Shown: positions 7,466 through 16,141, counted from the first letter of the stretch. The stretch: 49,133 nucleotides of DNA from an uncultured Acetatifactor sp. (GCA_910578215.1 CAJTPH010000030.1:1-49133), one strand, 5' to 3'. Made by a program: numbers and translations. Notes: generated by a model from the sequence alone, not told the origin.

Positions 7466-9058
7466 ATGTGTGGACGGATGAATATACTGAAAAAGCTTTT
7501 ATTTGCATTTACATTTTTATTTATGGCAGGGTGCGCCGGAATTCTGGTGTGCGCCTTTAACCCCTCTCTGACGGCGAAGCTGGCGGAGAAGATTGAGGGC
7601 TCGCCCGGACCATCCGGGGAAATTCCGGACGGGGAGCAGCCGCCGGACAGCGCGCCGGAGGATCGTCCCTCGGCAGGAGAGGGGGCGGGCGGCAGCCCGT
7701 TTCCGGATAATGTACAGCCTGGCATCAATGCCGGATGGATGAACGGCAGGGGAGGCTCCGTTTACGAACAGCCCAAGCAGCCGCCTGCAGGCGCGCCGGA
7801 GGGCTTTGGGCACTTGATGGGCTACGAGCCCGTCAAGGGGGACGAGGAGCAGATTCTGGACGAGGAGGCGGACACCCTTGCAGGTATACTTGCCACGGGA
7901 GATACCGGAAGCGAGCTTACCTTTGACCCGGAATTTTACCCATATTATGCCATGCTGCAGCCGTCGATGCAGCAGCTTTACAAACAGATCTATGCCAACG
8001 CAAAGGATTTTACCCTGTCCTTTACGCCGGTGGTGGCTGCCAGCGTGGGACAGGTGAAGAATGTCTTTGAGGCGGTCTGCAATGATCATCCCGAGTTGTT
8101 CTGGCTGGAGATGGGCTATTCGTGCAAGTACATGCTAAGCGGAAGCTGCGTGGAAATAGTTTTGAATTATAACGATACCTTAAACAGCTTTCAATCCTCA
8201 CAGCGGCAGTTTGAGCAGGCGGCGGAGGCGGTATTGTCGGGCGCGCGCGCCCTGGAAAGCGACCTGGCAAAGGAGCGCTATGTGCATGACGCACTGATGC
8301 AGATAACAAGCTATAATGTACAGGCAGGGATGAACCAAAGCGCCTACAGCGCGCTGGTAAACGGCGAGAGCGTGTGCGCGGGCTATGCAAAGGCCTTCCA
8401 GTATATCATGCAGCAGCTTGGCATACCCTGCTATTACTGTACGGGGACGGCGGGGGAGGACCATGCCTGGAATATTGTGAAGCTGGGGAATACCTATTAC
8501 AATGTGGATGTGACATGGGATGATACAGAGCCTGCCACCTACAATTATTTTAACAAAAGCGACGCTGCGTTTGCCTCCACGCATGCCAGGAACGGTCTGT
8601 CCGTGTACCTTCCGGCATGTGTAGAGAATGCCCAGGGCGCGGAAGACGGCAAGCTCAGCGCAGATATAGAGTCGCTGATCAACCAGAATCCCACCAAGCC
8701 TCTGAGATGGCCTGACTCCGGCGGCGATTCCTCCGACGAGGAGGACGAGAAGAAAAAGGATGACCTCCTGATGGCCGGCATTACCGCGGACCAGGTCAGA
8801 GAGAATATGAAGGATTATTATGCGGACTGCAAAAGACTTCTGGTGGCGGCGGGAACGGGAGACAAGACCTTTGACAACGTCATTCCCGAATCCCTCTGGA
8901 GCACCGTGGAGAGAGCCTACAGCAGCGGAGATTACTGGAAAGAATATGTGAGCGACGCGCTGAAGGAGCTGAAGGTGGAAAATTTTGTCATTCATCTGCA
9001 GGTACAGCGACTGGGCGGCGGATATTACCGCGTTTACCACAATGTGTACACCTATTGA
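7466..9058 (+). CDS. Transglutaminase-like lipoprotein (530 aa)
   Basis: The N terminus is a lipoprotein signal: a basic start, a Phe/Leu-rich core and MAGC with Cys23 as likely lipidation site. It is followed by a Pro/Gly/Glu-rich linker to about residue 120. A papain-like transglutaminase core comes later. Cys304 in GESVCAGYAKAF, His333 in EDHAWN and Asp348 in VDVTWDD form the expected Cys-His-Asp triad, so it is probably an active surface peptidase or protein cross-linker. The C-terminal 170 residues carry an Asp/Glu/Lys-rich stretch and an unrecognised domain. The start is uncertain: the ATG at 7466 has AAGG 5 nt upstream, and an ATG at 7478 is also possible. A paralogue lies at 17991. 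Confidence 0.78.
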   Translation: MCGRMNILKKLLFAFTFLFMAGCAGILVCAFNPSLTAKLAEKIEGSPGPSGEIPDGEQPPDSAPEDRPSAGEGAGGSPFPDNVQPGINAGWMNGRGGSVYEQPKQPPAGAPEGFGHLMGYEPVKGDEEQILDEEADTLAGILATGDTGSELTFDPEFYPYYAMLQPSMQQLYKQIYANAKDFTLSFTPVVAASVGQVKNVFEAVCNDHPELFWLEMGYSCKYMLSGSCVEIVLNYNDTLNSFQSSQRQFEQAAEAVLSGARALESDLAKERYVHDALMQITSYNVQAGMNQSAYSALVNGESVCAGYAKAFQYIMQQLGIPCYYCTGTAGEDHAWNIVKLGNTYYNVDVTWDDTEPATYNYFNKSDAAFASTHARNGLSVYLPACVENAQGAEDGKLSADIESLINQNPTKPLRWPDSGGDSSDEEDEKKKDDLLMAGITADQVRENMKDYYADCKRLLVAAGTGDKTFDNVIPESLWSTVERAYSSGDYWKEYVSDALKELKVENFVIHLQVQRLGGGYYRVYHNVYTY

Positions 9059-9114
9059 CCCAAAGGTAAAACGGTGGTCAGTCAGGGAAGCGAGGGTATA
9101 AAGCACTGTATTTT

Positions 9115-9162
9115 AAAGGGAGCCATGAAAAATGAGCGTTCATTTTTCATGGCTCCCTTTTT
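9115..9162. terminator. Bidirectional terminator between convergent genes
   Basis: A perfect 21-bp stem (9115-9135 with 9140-9160) has a GCGT loop. It starts with AAA and ends TTTTT, so it serves both the lipoprotein gene and the glycyl-radical gene. Confidence 0.92.
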
Positions 9163-9182
9163 AAGCGGAAACGCCTGCTGTC

Positions 9183-9428
9183 TTAAATGCCCTCGTGGAA
9201 GGTACGGCTGATGACGTCTGCCTGCTGTTCAGGCGTAAGCTTAATAAAGTTTACGGCATAGCCCGATACGCGGATCGTCAGTTGAGGATAATTCTCAGGA
9301 TGCTTCTGTGCGTCCAGAAGGGTGTCTCTGTTCAAGACGTTGACATTCAGATGGTGTCCTCCCTTAGTCGCATACCCATCCAGCAAATTTACAAGATTGT
9401 CTACCTGTGCAGTGTTTGTTGTGCTCAT
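9183..9428 (-). CDS. grcA: Autonomous glycyl radical protein, PFL C-terminal domain (81 aa)
   Basis: The whole protein corresponds to the last 80 residues of pyruvate formate-lyase. It contains HHLNVNVLNRDTLLDA, YPQLTIRVSGYAV with the radical-bearing Gly, and LTPEQQADVISRTFHE. It has its own ATG with GGAGGG 6-7 nt upstream and its own terminator, so it is a real small gene and not a remnant. GrcA/YfiD proteins of this kind replace the radical domain of oxygen-cleaved PFL. The role in this organism is inferred from that family. The gene is divergent from the spoIIIA operon. A perfect AGTAA-TGG-TTACT inverted repeat at 9458-9470 lies about 30 bp upstream of its start and could be an operator. 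Confidence 0.85.
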   Translation of the reverse strand: MSTTNTAQVDNLVNLLDGYATKGGHHLNVNVLNRDTLLDAQKHPENYPQLTIRVSGYAVNFIKLTPEQQADVISRTFHEGI

Positions 9429-9555
9429 AAGCTTCCCTCCATATTATAATCAATAATAGTAATGGTTACTGTTTTGTTGATGAGATCAGTTTATCATTTA
9501 TTTCTTTTTTTGTCTATAGCTTTCAATAAAAAATATGTTCTTTTTTTGATACAAG

Positions 9556-9583
9556 GAATATCCCATGGACAACTTCATATATT
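9556..9583 (+). promoter_or_regulatory. Candidate sigma-E promoter of the spoIIIA operon
   Basis: GAATATC (9556-9562), a 13-bp spacer and CATATATT (9576-9583) resemble the sporulation sigma-E pattern (ATATT-like -35, CATACAAT-like -10). It lies about 30 bp before spoIIIAA, an operon known to be sigma-E dependent in Bacillus. The spacer is one base short of the usual range. Confidence 0.45.
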
Positions 9584-9611
9584 GGAGAAAGGAGAGTGAA
9601 AGAGGTAAAAA

Positions 9612-10550
9612 ATGAAAAATTCAATTTTGCAGCTTTTTCCGCTGGAGTACCGTTTGCTGTGGCAGCAGACGGCCCAGCGGCAGGAATACATACAGGAGAT
9701 CCGGCTGAGGGCGGGGCAGCCGGTGATTTTACATATGGGCGGCAGGGAGGTCTTTCTGACAGGAGACGGCAGGACCACGGAGGACTGCCGCGGCGCGTAC
9801 CGCATGGAAGGCGGGACGCTGGAGCAGATATTTCAGCATATCTGTCATTATTCTCCCTATGCCTTTGAGGAAGAACTGAAGCAGGGCTTTCTCACGGTGG
9901 AGGGAGGGCACCGGGTGGGTGTTGCAGGACAAGCAGTGCTGGAGCCGGACGGAAGCGTCAGAACCCTCAAAAACATTACCTTTTTGAATATCAGAATTGC
10001 CCATCAGATAAAGGGGGCGGCAGATGGGGTTCTTCCCAGGATCTACAGCTCAGGCAGGCTGAAGAATACATTGATTATTTCTCCTCCGGGCTGCGGCAAG
10101 ACAACGCTGCTCAGGGATCTTATACGACAGATATCCGACGGCAACGCTTTTGGCAGAGGGATGACTGTGGGTGTGGTGGACGAGCGCTCGGAGCTGGGCG
10201 GTTCCTTTATGGGCAGACCGCAGAATGATATGGGAATGCGCACGGACGTGCTGGACGGATGCCCAAAGGCGGTGGGCATGCTGATGCTTCTGCGCTCCAT
10301 GGCGCCGGAGGTCATCGCCATCGATGAGCTTGGAGGCATGGAGGAGCTGGATGCGCTCAGGCGTGCGGCAAATTGCGGCTGCAGAATACTCGCTACCGCC
10401 CACGGGGAAAACCTGGAGGAGGTACAGTGCCGTTTCGGCGTTGACAGAGACTTTTGGGATAGCTTCTTTGGGCTGTATCTGGTGCTATGCCGCAAAGACG
10501 GCAAATGCGTGGTGAAGCAGGCTCTGGAAGGGAGGGAGGCGTTTGCTTAA
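9612..10550 (+). CDS. spoIIIAA: Stage III sporulation protein AA, ATPase
   Basis: This is a secretion-type ATPase of the mother-cell/forespore channel, thought to power the SpoIIIA-SpoIIQ complex from the mother-cell side. Walker A is PPGCGKTT with Lys163, and Walker B is VIAIDELGG. The N-terminal 140 residues are the family-specific domain (IRLRAGQPVILHMGGREVFL, EEELKQGFLTVEGGHRVGVAGQ). The length of 312 aa is typical. It is the first of eight contiguous genes spoIIIAA-AH. The start has GAGGT 6 nt upstream, and the end overlaps spoIIIAB by 8 bp, indicating translational coupling. Confidence 0.95.
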   Translation: MKNSILQLFPLEYRLLWQQTAQRQEYIQEIRLRAGQPVILHMGGREVFLTGDGRTTEDCRGAYRMEGGTLEQIFQHICHYSPYAFEEELKQGFLTVEGGHRVGVAGQAVLEPDGSVRTLKNITFLNIRIAHQIKGAADGVLPRIYSSGRLKNTLIISPPGCGKTTLLRDLIRQISDGNAFGRGMTVGVVDERSELGGSFMGRPQNDMGMRTDVLDGCPKAVGMLMLLRSMAPEVIAIDELGGMEELDALRRAANCGCRILATAHGENLEEVQCRFGVDRDFWDSFFGLYLVLCRKDGKCVVKQALEGREAFA

Positions 10551-11061
10551 GCTTTTGGGAAGCTGCATGATCCTGACGGGCTGCTTCGGCATGGGCTTGT
10601 GGTACCGGGCGCAGTTTAACGGGCGGATCAGGACGCTCCGCGCACTGAGAGAAATTCTGGAGCTGCTTTCAGGCGAGGTGCGTTACGGAAGGTCCACCCT
10701 GCCGGAATGCTGCAGTCTCGTGGCAAAGAAGGCCCAGCCGCCCTTTGGAGGCGCGCTTGAAAGAGTAGGGCAGAATATGCGGGATAACATCGGCTTGTCC
10801 TTTGGAGAGACATTCCAAAAGGAATTTGAGGAAGCGTTTGAGGGTATGCACCTGAAGGATGAGGACAGGGAAGCGTTCCTGCAGTTTACAAGGCAGGCAT
10901 GCCATGCGGACGGCCTGATGCAGCTTCGGGCCATGGAACAGAGCATAGAGCTTCTTCGCAGGACGGAGGAAGCGCTTGAAAAGGAAAATGCCGAAAAGTG
11001 CAGGATGGCGGTTGGACTTGGGGCAATGAGCGGAATTCTTTTGATACTGATACTGTGGTAA
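10543..11061 (+). CDS. spoIIIAB: Stage III sporulation protein AB
   Basis: This is a 172-aa membrane-anchored protein of the forespore channel. An N-terminal hydrophobic segment (LLGSCMILTGCFGMGLWY) is followed by a helical cytosolic region with the family pattern RTLRALREILELLSGEVRYGRSTLPE. A C-terminal hydrophobic stretch (GLGAMSGILLILILW) closes the protein. It resembles the GspF-like fold of type II/IV secretion platforms. The start is TTG at 10543, inside spoIIIAA, preceded by GGGAGGGAGG. Confidence 0.92.
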   Translation: MLKLLGSCMILTGCFGMGLWYRAQFNGRIRTLRALREILELLSGEVRYGRSTLPECCSLVAKKAQPPFGGALERVGQNMRDNIGLSFGETFQKEFEEAFEGMHLKDEDREAFLQFTRQACHADGLMQLRAMEQSIELLRRTEEALEKENAEKCRMAVGLGAMSGILLILILW

Positions 11062-11100
11062 GAAGCCGTCAGGAAATAAATAATTTATTTAACGGTTTCT
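11062..11100 (+). other. Intra-operon stem-loop between spoIIIAB and spoIIIAC
   Basis: Outer arms GAAGCCGT (11062-11069) and ACGGTTTC (11092-11099, one G-U pair) enclose AAATAAA/TTTATTT (11074-11080 with 11084-11090). There is no clear U-tract, so an RNA processing or stability element is more likely than a terminator. Confidence 0.5.
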
Positions 11101-11130
11101 CGGCAGAGCCGACACGGAATGCGAGGAGTT

Positions 11131-11325
11131 ATGGGAGTAAGTCTGATATTTAAAATAGCGGCGGTAGGCATATTGATAACGATATTAAGTCAGGTGTTAA
11201 AGCACAGCGGCAGGGAGGAGCATGCCTTCCTGATCAGCCTGGCCGGCCTGATTCTGGTGCTTACATGGATTGTACCGTATATATACGAATTGTTTGAGAC
11301 AATACAGACACTGTTTACCATCTAG
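11131..11325 (+). CDS. spoIIIAC: Stage III sporulation protein AC
   Basis: This is a 64-aa membrane protein with two transmembrane segments (LIFKIAAVGILITILSQVL and AFLISLAGLILVLTWIVPYI) separated by the short polar loop KHSGREEH. This is the standard architecture of SpoIIIAC. The ATG at 11131 gives MGVSLIF, which aligns with known N termini. The ATG at 11119 would add four residues and has a poorer ribosome site. Confidence 0.9.
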   Translation: MGVSLIFKIAAVGILITILSQVLKHSGREEHAFLISLAGLILVLTWIVPYIYELFETIQTLFTI

Positions 11326-11383
11326 GGCGCCAAATTGTGTGCTTATGCCCAGATTCCGGGCGTTGTTAAGAATGAGGTTTTTT

Positions 11384-11770
11384 ATGACAGAGCTTATAAA
11401 GGTTGTTTTTCTGGGGATTGCGGGAGTGCTTCTGGCGGTGCAGTTTAAGGCGGGCAAGCCCGAATACGGCGTTTACATAGGGATGGCGGTCAGCGTTATC
11501 ATTTTCTGCTTCTGTCTGAGACAGGTAGAGGCGGTGACGGCGCAGTTCGGCAGAATCAAAAGCTATTTAAACGGCGCGGAGGGGTATCTGTCCATTTTGC
11601 TGAAGGTCATCGGAATCACCTATATCTGCGAATTCAGCTCCGGCATCTGCAAGGATGCGGGCTATCAGGCGGTGGCGGGGCAGATAGAGGTGCTGGGAAA
11701 GCTCACGGTGATGTTTGCCGGACTGCCCATACTTTTTGCGGTGATCGAACAGATACAGAGCTTTCTGTAG
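11384..11770 (+). CDS. spoIIIAD: Stage III sporulation protein AD
   Basis: This is a 128-aa polytopic membrane subunit of the SpoIIIA channel. It has about three or four hydrophobic segments and the family-typical central stretch LLKVIGITYICEFSSGICKDAG, and it ends FAGLPILFAVIEQIQSFL. The ATG at 11384 follows GAGG with 6-7 nt spacing. An in-frame ATG at 11372 overlaps that site and is less likely. It probably pairs with SpoIIIAC in the membrane, as in other spore formers. Confidence 0.92.
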   Translation: MTELIKVVFLGIAGVLLAVQFKAGKPEYGVYIGMAVSVIIFCFCLRQVEAVTAQFGRIKSYLNGAEGYLSILLKVIGITYICEFSSGICKDAGYQAVAGQIEVLGKLTVMFAGLPILFAVIEQIQSFL

Positions 11771-11825
11771 GACGGGGACAGGGAAGCGCCGGAACAAAAC
11801 AGAATCTGAACCGGGAGGTGACCGT

Positions 11826-12881
11826 ATGACAGATTTGAACCTGGTCTGGCAGGATTATGGGCTGGACAGGCTGGAGGAGGGAATAGAAAGGCTGTTTCCA
11901 AGAGGGGGCATCAACCTGGAGGATATTCTGCTGCAGGTGATATCCGGGGATATTTTCGGGGCGCTTTCGGAGCTGTTCCAGGGAAGCCTCAGAGGGTTTA
12001 TGGGGCAGCTGGACGGGATGAAAAACGTGTTTGTCTGGATGCTGGTATTGGGAATCGTTTCATCCTTAATGACCCATTTTGTGGAGATCTTTGACAGGCA
12101 CCATGTTGCCGATATCGGATTTTATTTTATGTATCTGCTCTTTACCGCCCTGCTGTTAAAGTGCTTTGGGCAGGCGGCGGAAGCGGCGGCGCAGGCCTTG
12201 GATAACATTATCCTGTTTGTACAGCTTCTGGTGCCGGCATATCTGATCACTGTGGGCATTTCGGCGGGAGCGCTGACTGCCGGCGCAACCTATCAGGTAA
12301 TGCTGTTTTCCGTGTACGGAGTGGAATATATTCTGTCCGCAGGGCTGCTGCCGCTGATATACAGCTATGTCATGCTGTCCGTGATCAACGGCATCTGGGT
12401 GGAGGAGAAGCTTTCTCTTTTGATTGACCTTCTGGGCAAGGCGATCGGTTGGGTGTTAAAGGGGGCGCTGGGAATCGTGACGGGCATCAGTATTTTTCAG
12501 GCACTGATAGCGCCGGTGGTAGACTCGGCCAGGACTTCCGCGCTGCAGAAGTTTCTATCGGCGATCCCCGGCGTGGGAGGAGCGGCAAGCGGGGTGACGG
12601 AGCTGGTGCTGGGATCTGCAATGGTGATCAAGAACAGCGTGGGCGTTGTGCTTTTGCTGCTGCTTTTGCTTATGTGTGCGGCGCCGCTGTTTAAAATTGC
12701 TCTGATAGCGGGAATTTTAAAATGCGTGGCGGCGTTTATGGGCATTGTCAGCGATAAAAGGATCACGGCCTGCGCCGACAGGACGGGGGACGCAGGGCTG
12801 CTGCTTTTGAAGACAACCGGGACAGCCATGGTGCTCTTTTTGATAGCCATTGCCGTGACAACGGCGGCAGGAAAGATATGA
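11826..12881 (+). CDS. spoIIIAE: Stage III sporulation protein AE
   Basis: This is a 351-aa polytopic membrane protein and the largest membrane subunit of the SpoIIIA complex. About six to eight hydrophobic segments follow an amphipathic N-terminal part (RLEEGIERLFPRGGINLEDIL). Family-like stretches include LLVPAYLITVGISAGALTAG and IYSYVMLSVINGIW. The start has GGGAGGTG. It begins directly with MTDLNLVWQDYG, with no N-terminal signal peptide, and is shorter than the roughly 400-aa Bacillus protein. No alternative upstream start with a signal sequence was seen. Confidence 0.93.
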   Translation: MTDLNLVWQDYGLDRLEEGIERLFPRGGINLEDILLQVISGDIFGALSELFQGSLRGFMGQLDGMKNVFVWMLVLGIVSSLMTHFVEIFDRHHVADIGFYFMYLLFTALLLKCFGQAAEAAAQALDNIILFVQLLVPAYLITVGISAGALTAGATYQVMLFSVYGVEYILSAGLLPLIYSYVMLSVINGIWVEEKLSLLIDLLGKAIGWVLKGALGIVTGISIFQALIAPVVDSARTSALQKFLSAIPGVGGAASGVTELVLGSAMVIKNSVGVVLLLLLLLMCAAPLFKIALIAGILKCVAAFMGIVSDKRITACADRTGDAGLLLLKTTGTAMVLFLIAIAVTTAAGKI

Positions 12882-12893
12882 GGGAGGAGGATT

Positions 12894-13379
12894 ATGATTA
12901 AGAATTCGTTATTTCAGGCAATCTGCCGGACGGGGATTTTCATGATCTGCGCCCAGGCAATCGTACATTTCAGACCCAACGGTTCCTATGAAAAATATTT
13001 GAAGCTTTTGATGAGTATTATGGTGCTGATACAGCTGTTTGTGCCTATCGGAAGCTTTTTTCTCAAGGGGGGAGGCATGAAGACCGCGGAGCTTTTGGAG
13101 CAGTTTGAGAAGGAGCTTTCGACCGGCATGCAGGAGGCGGAGAAAAATGCCCGGGACGCGGACCGGCTGTTGGAGCAGATGACTCTTGAGGAGGTGCGCA
13201 GGCGCAAGGAGGAGGCCGGAGAAAACCCGAACACAGGCGGGGAAGAAAGGGCGGGAGGCGCGGCAGGTGAGGATGAAGGGGCGGGAGACAAAGCAGGGGA
13301 GGGAAGGAAAGAGGAGCGGGAAGATATCCGTATCGAGCTGGAGGGCATCGAGCCGATCAAAATCGGGCAGGAGGAATAG
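12894..13379 (+). CDS. spoIIIAF: Stage III sporulation protein AF
   Basis: This is a 161-aa protein with two N-terminal transmembrane segments (AICRTGIFMICAQAIVHF and LLMSIMVLIQLFVPIGSFF). A highly charged Glu/Gly/Arg-rich cytosolic or intermembrane tail follows and ends IRIELEGIEPIKIGQEE. The terminal motif matches the SpoIIIAF family (a ring-building-like domain), but the middle (residues 100-145) is low-complexity. GGGAGGAGG precedes the ATG. The stop is 3 bp before the likely start of spoIIIAG. Confidence 0.9.
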   Translation: MIKNSLFQAICRTGIFMICAQAIVHFRPNGSYEKYLKLLMSIMVLIQLFVPIGSFFLKGGGMKTAELLEQFEKELSTGMQEAEKNARDADRLLEQMTLEEVRRRKEEAGENPNTGGEERAGGAAGEDEGAGDKAGEGRKEEREDIRIELEGIEPIKIGQEE

Positions 13380-13382
13380 GGC

Positions 13383-14030
13383 GTGGGCATGGATTTGAGG
13401 CAGTGGGTAAAGGATAAGGGACTGGAAAAATGGTTTCGCAGAGACAATCTGATCGTTCTTGTTCTTGCGGGTATTTTGCTGTTTATCGTTGCGCTCCCCG
13501 TGAAAGATAAAAGCGACGATAAAAACGATAACGACAAAGGAGCTGCCGGGCAGAGCTCGCAGCCCCGCGAGATCTTAAATGCCCCGGAGGGAGCGGAGTC
13601 GGCGGATCAGATGGCGAGAATGACGGGCACAGACGAGGACTATGTGGCGTATCTGGAGAAGCGGCTGACGGACTCGCTCTCCCAGACGGCGAACGTGGGT
13701 AAGGTGAAGGTTATGATTACTCTGAAAGAGTCAAGCGAGCTTGTGCTGGAGAAGGATTCCTCCACAAGCCGTTCTGCCACCGACGAGAAGGATGCCCAGG
13801 GCGGGAGCCGCAGCATAACAGAGACGACGTCTGAGGAAAACACGGTCTACAGCACGGACGGCGCTTCCAGCGAGCCCTATGTGGTGAAGGTTTATGCGCC
13901 GAAGATAGAGGGGGTTCTGGTGGTGGCGGAGGGAGCCGGCAGCGGTACGGTAAACCGTACCATAGCGGATATTGTACAGGCGCTGTTTGGCATAGACGCA
14001 CATAAGGTAATGGTAGTAAAGATGGAGTGA
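13383..14030 (+). CDS. spoIIIAG: Stage III sporulation protein AG
   Basis: This is a 215-aa single-pass protein. A short cytosolic N terminus (WVKDKGLEKWFRRDN) and one transmembrane helix (LIVLVLAGILLFIVALPV) precede a charged linker. A ring-building (YscJ/FliF-like) domain from about residue 70 contains YLEKRLTDSLSQTANVGKVKV and ends DIVQALFGIDAHKVMVVKME. SpoIIIAG forms the large ring of the forespore channel in Bacillus. GTG at 13383 is preferred because AGGAGG is 8 nt upstream; the ATG at 13389 is an alternative. Confidence 0.93.
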   Translation: MGMDLRQWVKDKGLEKWFRRDNLIVLVLAGILLFIVALPVKDKSDDKNDNDKGAAGQSSQPREILNAPEGAESADQMARMTGTDEDYVAYLEKRLTDSLSQTANVGKVKVMITLKESSELVLEKDSSTSRSATDEKDAQGGSRSITETTSEENTVYSTDGASSEPYVVKVYAPKIEGVLVVAEGAGSGTVNRTIADIVQALFGIDAHKVMVVKME

Positions 14031-14120
14031 CAGGGAAACGCTTTAATCGTTGTTTCTCTTGCATATATCCTTCCGAGGGCTCATACAATGAATTAGCAAA
14101 TCATGAAGAGAGGAAGCAAA

Positions 14121-14876
14121 GTGAAGAGTTTATTTAAAAAGAATCAGCTAATGATAACGGCTTTGGCAATTATGATTGCCATTGCAGGCTACCTTCAGTT
14201 TGCAGGCGCCGACCTGCAAGATGAGTACTTGACGGTAAATGACAACAATGTGTATAATGGTGACACGGACAGCGTTGATTCCCAGGGTGTCATTACGGAA
14301 AATTACACGTTGGACGGACTTATGGATCTGTCGGAGGAGGATCTGATGGGGCTTGAGGAAATTGAGAGCCTGGACTCCGACATGGACATTCTGGTGGATA
14401 ACTATCTCGACACCGGCATGGATGTTGCAAAGGGAGAGACGGAAAACAATGCGGAGGCGGCGAACGCGAAGCCGGACGACAATGAGATACCGGGAGAAGC
14501 CGTATTTACATCCAATTCGGCAGGCGTGGCAATCCTTTCGGAGGCAAAGCTTTTGAAGGAGCAGACCAGGGCAAAAAATAAAGAGACGCTTCTTGAGATT
14601 ATTAACAGCGAGGGGCTGACGGATGAACAGAAGCAGGAGGCCGTGGATACCATGGTCAGAATGACTGCCATAGCGGAGAAGGAGGCGGCGGCAGAGATCC
14701 TTCTGGAGGCAAAGGGCTTTACGGATGTGGTAGTCAGCATCAATGACGGCGCGGTGGATGTGGTGGTCAACGCCGTTGTGCTGGATGATGCCATGAGAGC
14801 CCAGATAGAGGACATTGTAAAGCGCAAGACGGAGATACCGGCGTCAAACATTATTATCAGCACTGTGATGCAGTAG
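14121..14876 (+). CDS. spoIIIAH: Stage III sporulation protein AH
   Basis: This is a membrane-anchored partner of SpoIIQ-type proteins in the engulfing membrane. The N terminus FKKNQLMITALAIMIAIAGYL is the family signature and single membrane segment. A long acidic linker follows, and a C-terminal ring-building domain (LTDEQKQEAVDTMVRMTAIAEKE.. VVSINDGAVDVVVN) ends in IIISTVMQ. GTG at 14121 has GAGAGG at good spacing and gives the usual short N terminus. The ATG at 14103 has no ribosome site. This gene closes the spoIIIA operon. Confidence 0.93.
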   Translation: MKSLFKKNQLMITALAIMIAIAGYLQFAGADLQDEYLTVNDNNVYNGDTDSVDSQGVITENYTLDGLMDLSEEDLMGLEEIESLDSDMDILVDNYLDTGMDVAKGETENNAEAANAKPDDNEIPGEAVFTSNSAGVAILSEAKLLKEQTRAKNKETLLEIINSEGLTDEQKQEAVDTMVRMTAIAEKEAAAEILLEAKGFTDVVVSINDGAVDVVVNAVVLDDAMRAQIEDIVKRKTEIPASNIIISTVMQ

Positions 14877-14891
14877 GATGAAATGGGGTAT

Positions 14892-14921
14892 TTGAGGTAT
14901 ATTTTACATATATGTTATGAT
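14892..14921 (+). promoter_or_regulatory. Candidate sigma-A promoter of deoB
   Basis: TTGAGG (14892-14897), an 18-bp spacer and TATGAT (14916-14921) lie 33 bp before the deoB start and after the end of spoIIIAH. Confidence 0.5.
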
Positions 14922-14953
14922 ATACTTAATCCAGGGAAAGGACAGAAGATATC

Positions 14954-16141
14954 ATGAAAAGAATATTTTTGATCGTTTTGGACAGTTTCGGGATCGGGGA
15001 GATGGAGGATGCGGCTTCTTATGGGGATATCAACGTCAACACTTTGAAAGCCGCAGCCTCCAGCCCGTATTTCCGTATGCCCAACATGGAGGAGCTTGGG
15101 CTGTTTGATATTGAGGGAGTGAACCTTAAACAAAGCCTGAATCAGGGAACAAGGAATCAAAAAAACGGAAACCGCAGGGCTGCGGTGGCGCGTATGACGG
15201 AGGCATCCAAGGGCAAGGACACCACCGTGGGGCACTGGGAGATTGCGTGGGTATATTCCGCCAAACCGCTGCCCGTATATCCGCACGGCTTTCCCGGGGA
15301 GGTGCTGGAGGCATTTAGCGCAAAGACAGGCAGAGGCGTTCTCTGTAATCTGCCCTATTCCGGCACCGAGGTTATTCAGAGGTACGGAGACGAGCATATG
15401 CGCACAGGGGATTTGATCGTCTATACCTCTGCGGACAGCGTGTTTCAGATCGCGGCGCACGAGGAGATCGTTCCTCCCGACAGGCTGTACGAGTATTGCC
15501 GCATGGCGCGGGAAATCCTGCAGGGAGAGCACGGCGTGGGACGCGTCATCGCCAGACCTTTTGAGGGCCCCTTGGGGGGACCTTATACCAGAACTCCCCG
15601 CCGCCATGATTTTTCTATCGAGCCTCCGGCGGCGACCATGCTGGATCAGCTCAAGCAAGAGGGAAAGTCGGTGATCGCGGTGGGCAAGATCAAGGATATT
15701 TTTGCCGGAAGGGGAATCACGGAGGCGGTGTACACAAGCGGCAATGAGGAGGGCATCCGCAGGACGCTGGAATATCTGGACAGGGACTTCGAGGGCCTAT
15801 GCTTTATTAATTTAGTGGATTTTGATATGATATACGGACACCGCAGGGATATCGACGGATATGCCAGGGCGCTTTCGGCATTCGATGAAAGCCTTCCGCA
15901 AATTTTGGGCAAAATGAGGGAGGAGGACATCCTCATGATAACCGCGGACCACGGGTGCGATCCCGCCTATACGGCCACAACGGACCACACCAGGGAATAT
16001 ACGCCTTTTATTATGTACGGTCAGAATGTGCCGCCCAAAAACCTGGGAACGCGGAAATCCTTTGCGGATATAGGGGCCACTGTGCTGCAATACTTTGGTA
16101 TCACGCCCGAATTTGAGGGGCAGGGGATGCTGCCGCCTTAA
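14954..16141 (+). CDS. deoB: Phosphopentomutase
   Basis: The enzyme interconverts ribose (or deoxyribose) 1-phosphate and 5-phosphate, linking nucleoside salvage to the pentose phosphate pathway in the cytosol. It belongs to the alkaline-phosphatase superfamily. Metal and phosphorylation motifs are visible: IVLDSFGIGEMEDA at the N terminus, KGKDTTVGHWEI with the phosphorylated Thr, and DFDMIYGHRRD and ITADHGCDP towards the C terminus. At 395 aa it has the typical length. It stands alone here rather than next to purine nucleoside phosphorylase genes, and prfC follows 79 bp downstream. Confidence 0.95.
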   Translation: MKRIFLIVLDSFGIGEMEDAASYGDINVNTLKAAASSPYFRMPNMEELGLFDIEGVNLKQSLNQGTRNQKNGNRRAAVARMTEASKGKDTTVGHWEIAWVYSAKPLPVYPHGFPGEVLEAFSAKTGRGVLCNLPYSGTEVIQRYGDEHMRTGDLIVYTSADSVFQIAAHEEIVPPDRLYEYCRMAREILQGEHGVGRVIARPFEGPLGGPYTRTPRRHDFSIEPPAATMLDQLKQEGKSVIAVGKIKDIFAGRGITEAVYTSGNEEGIRRTLEYLDRDFEGLCFINLVDFDMIYGHRRDIDGYARALSAFDESLPQILGKMREEDILMITADHGCDPAYTATTDHTREYTPFIMYGQNVPPKNLGTRKSFADIGATVLQYFGITPEFEGQGMLPP

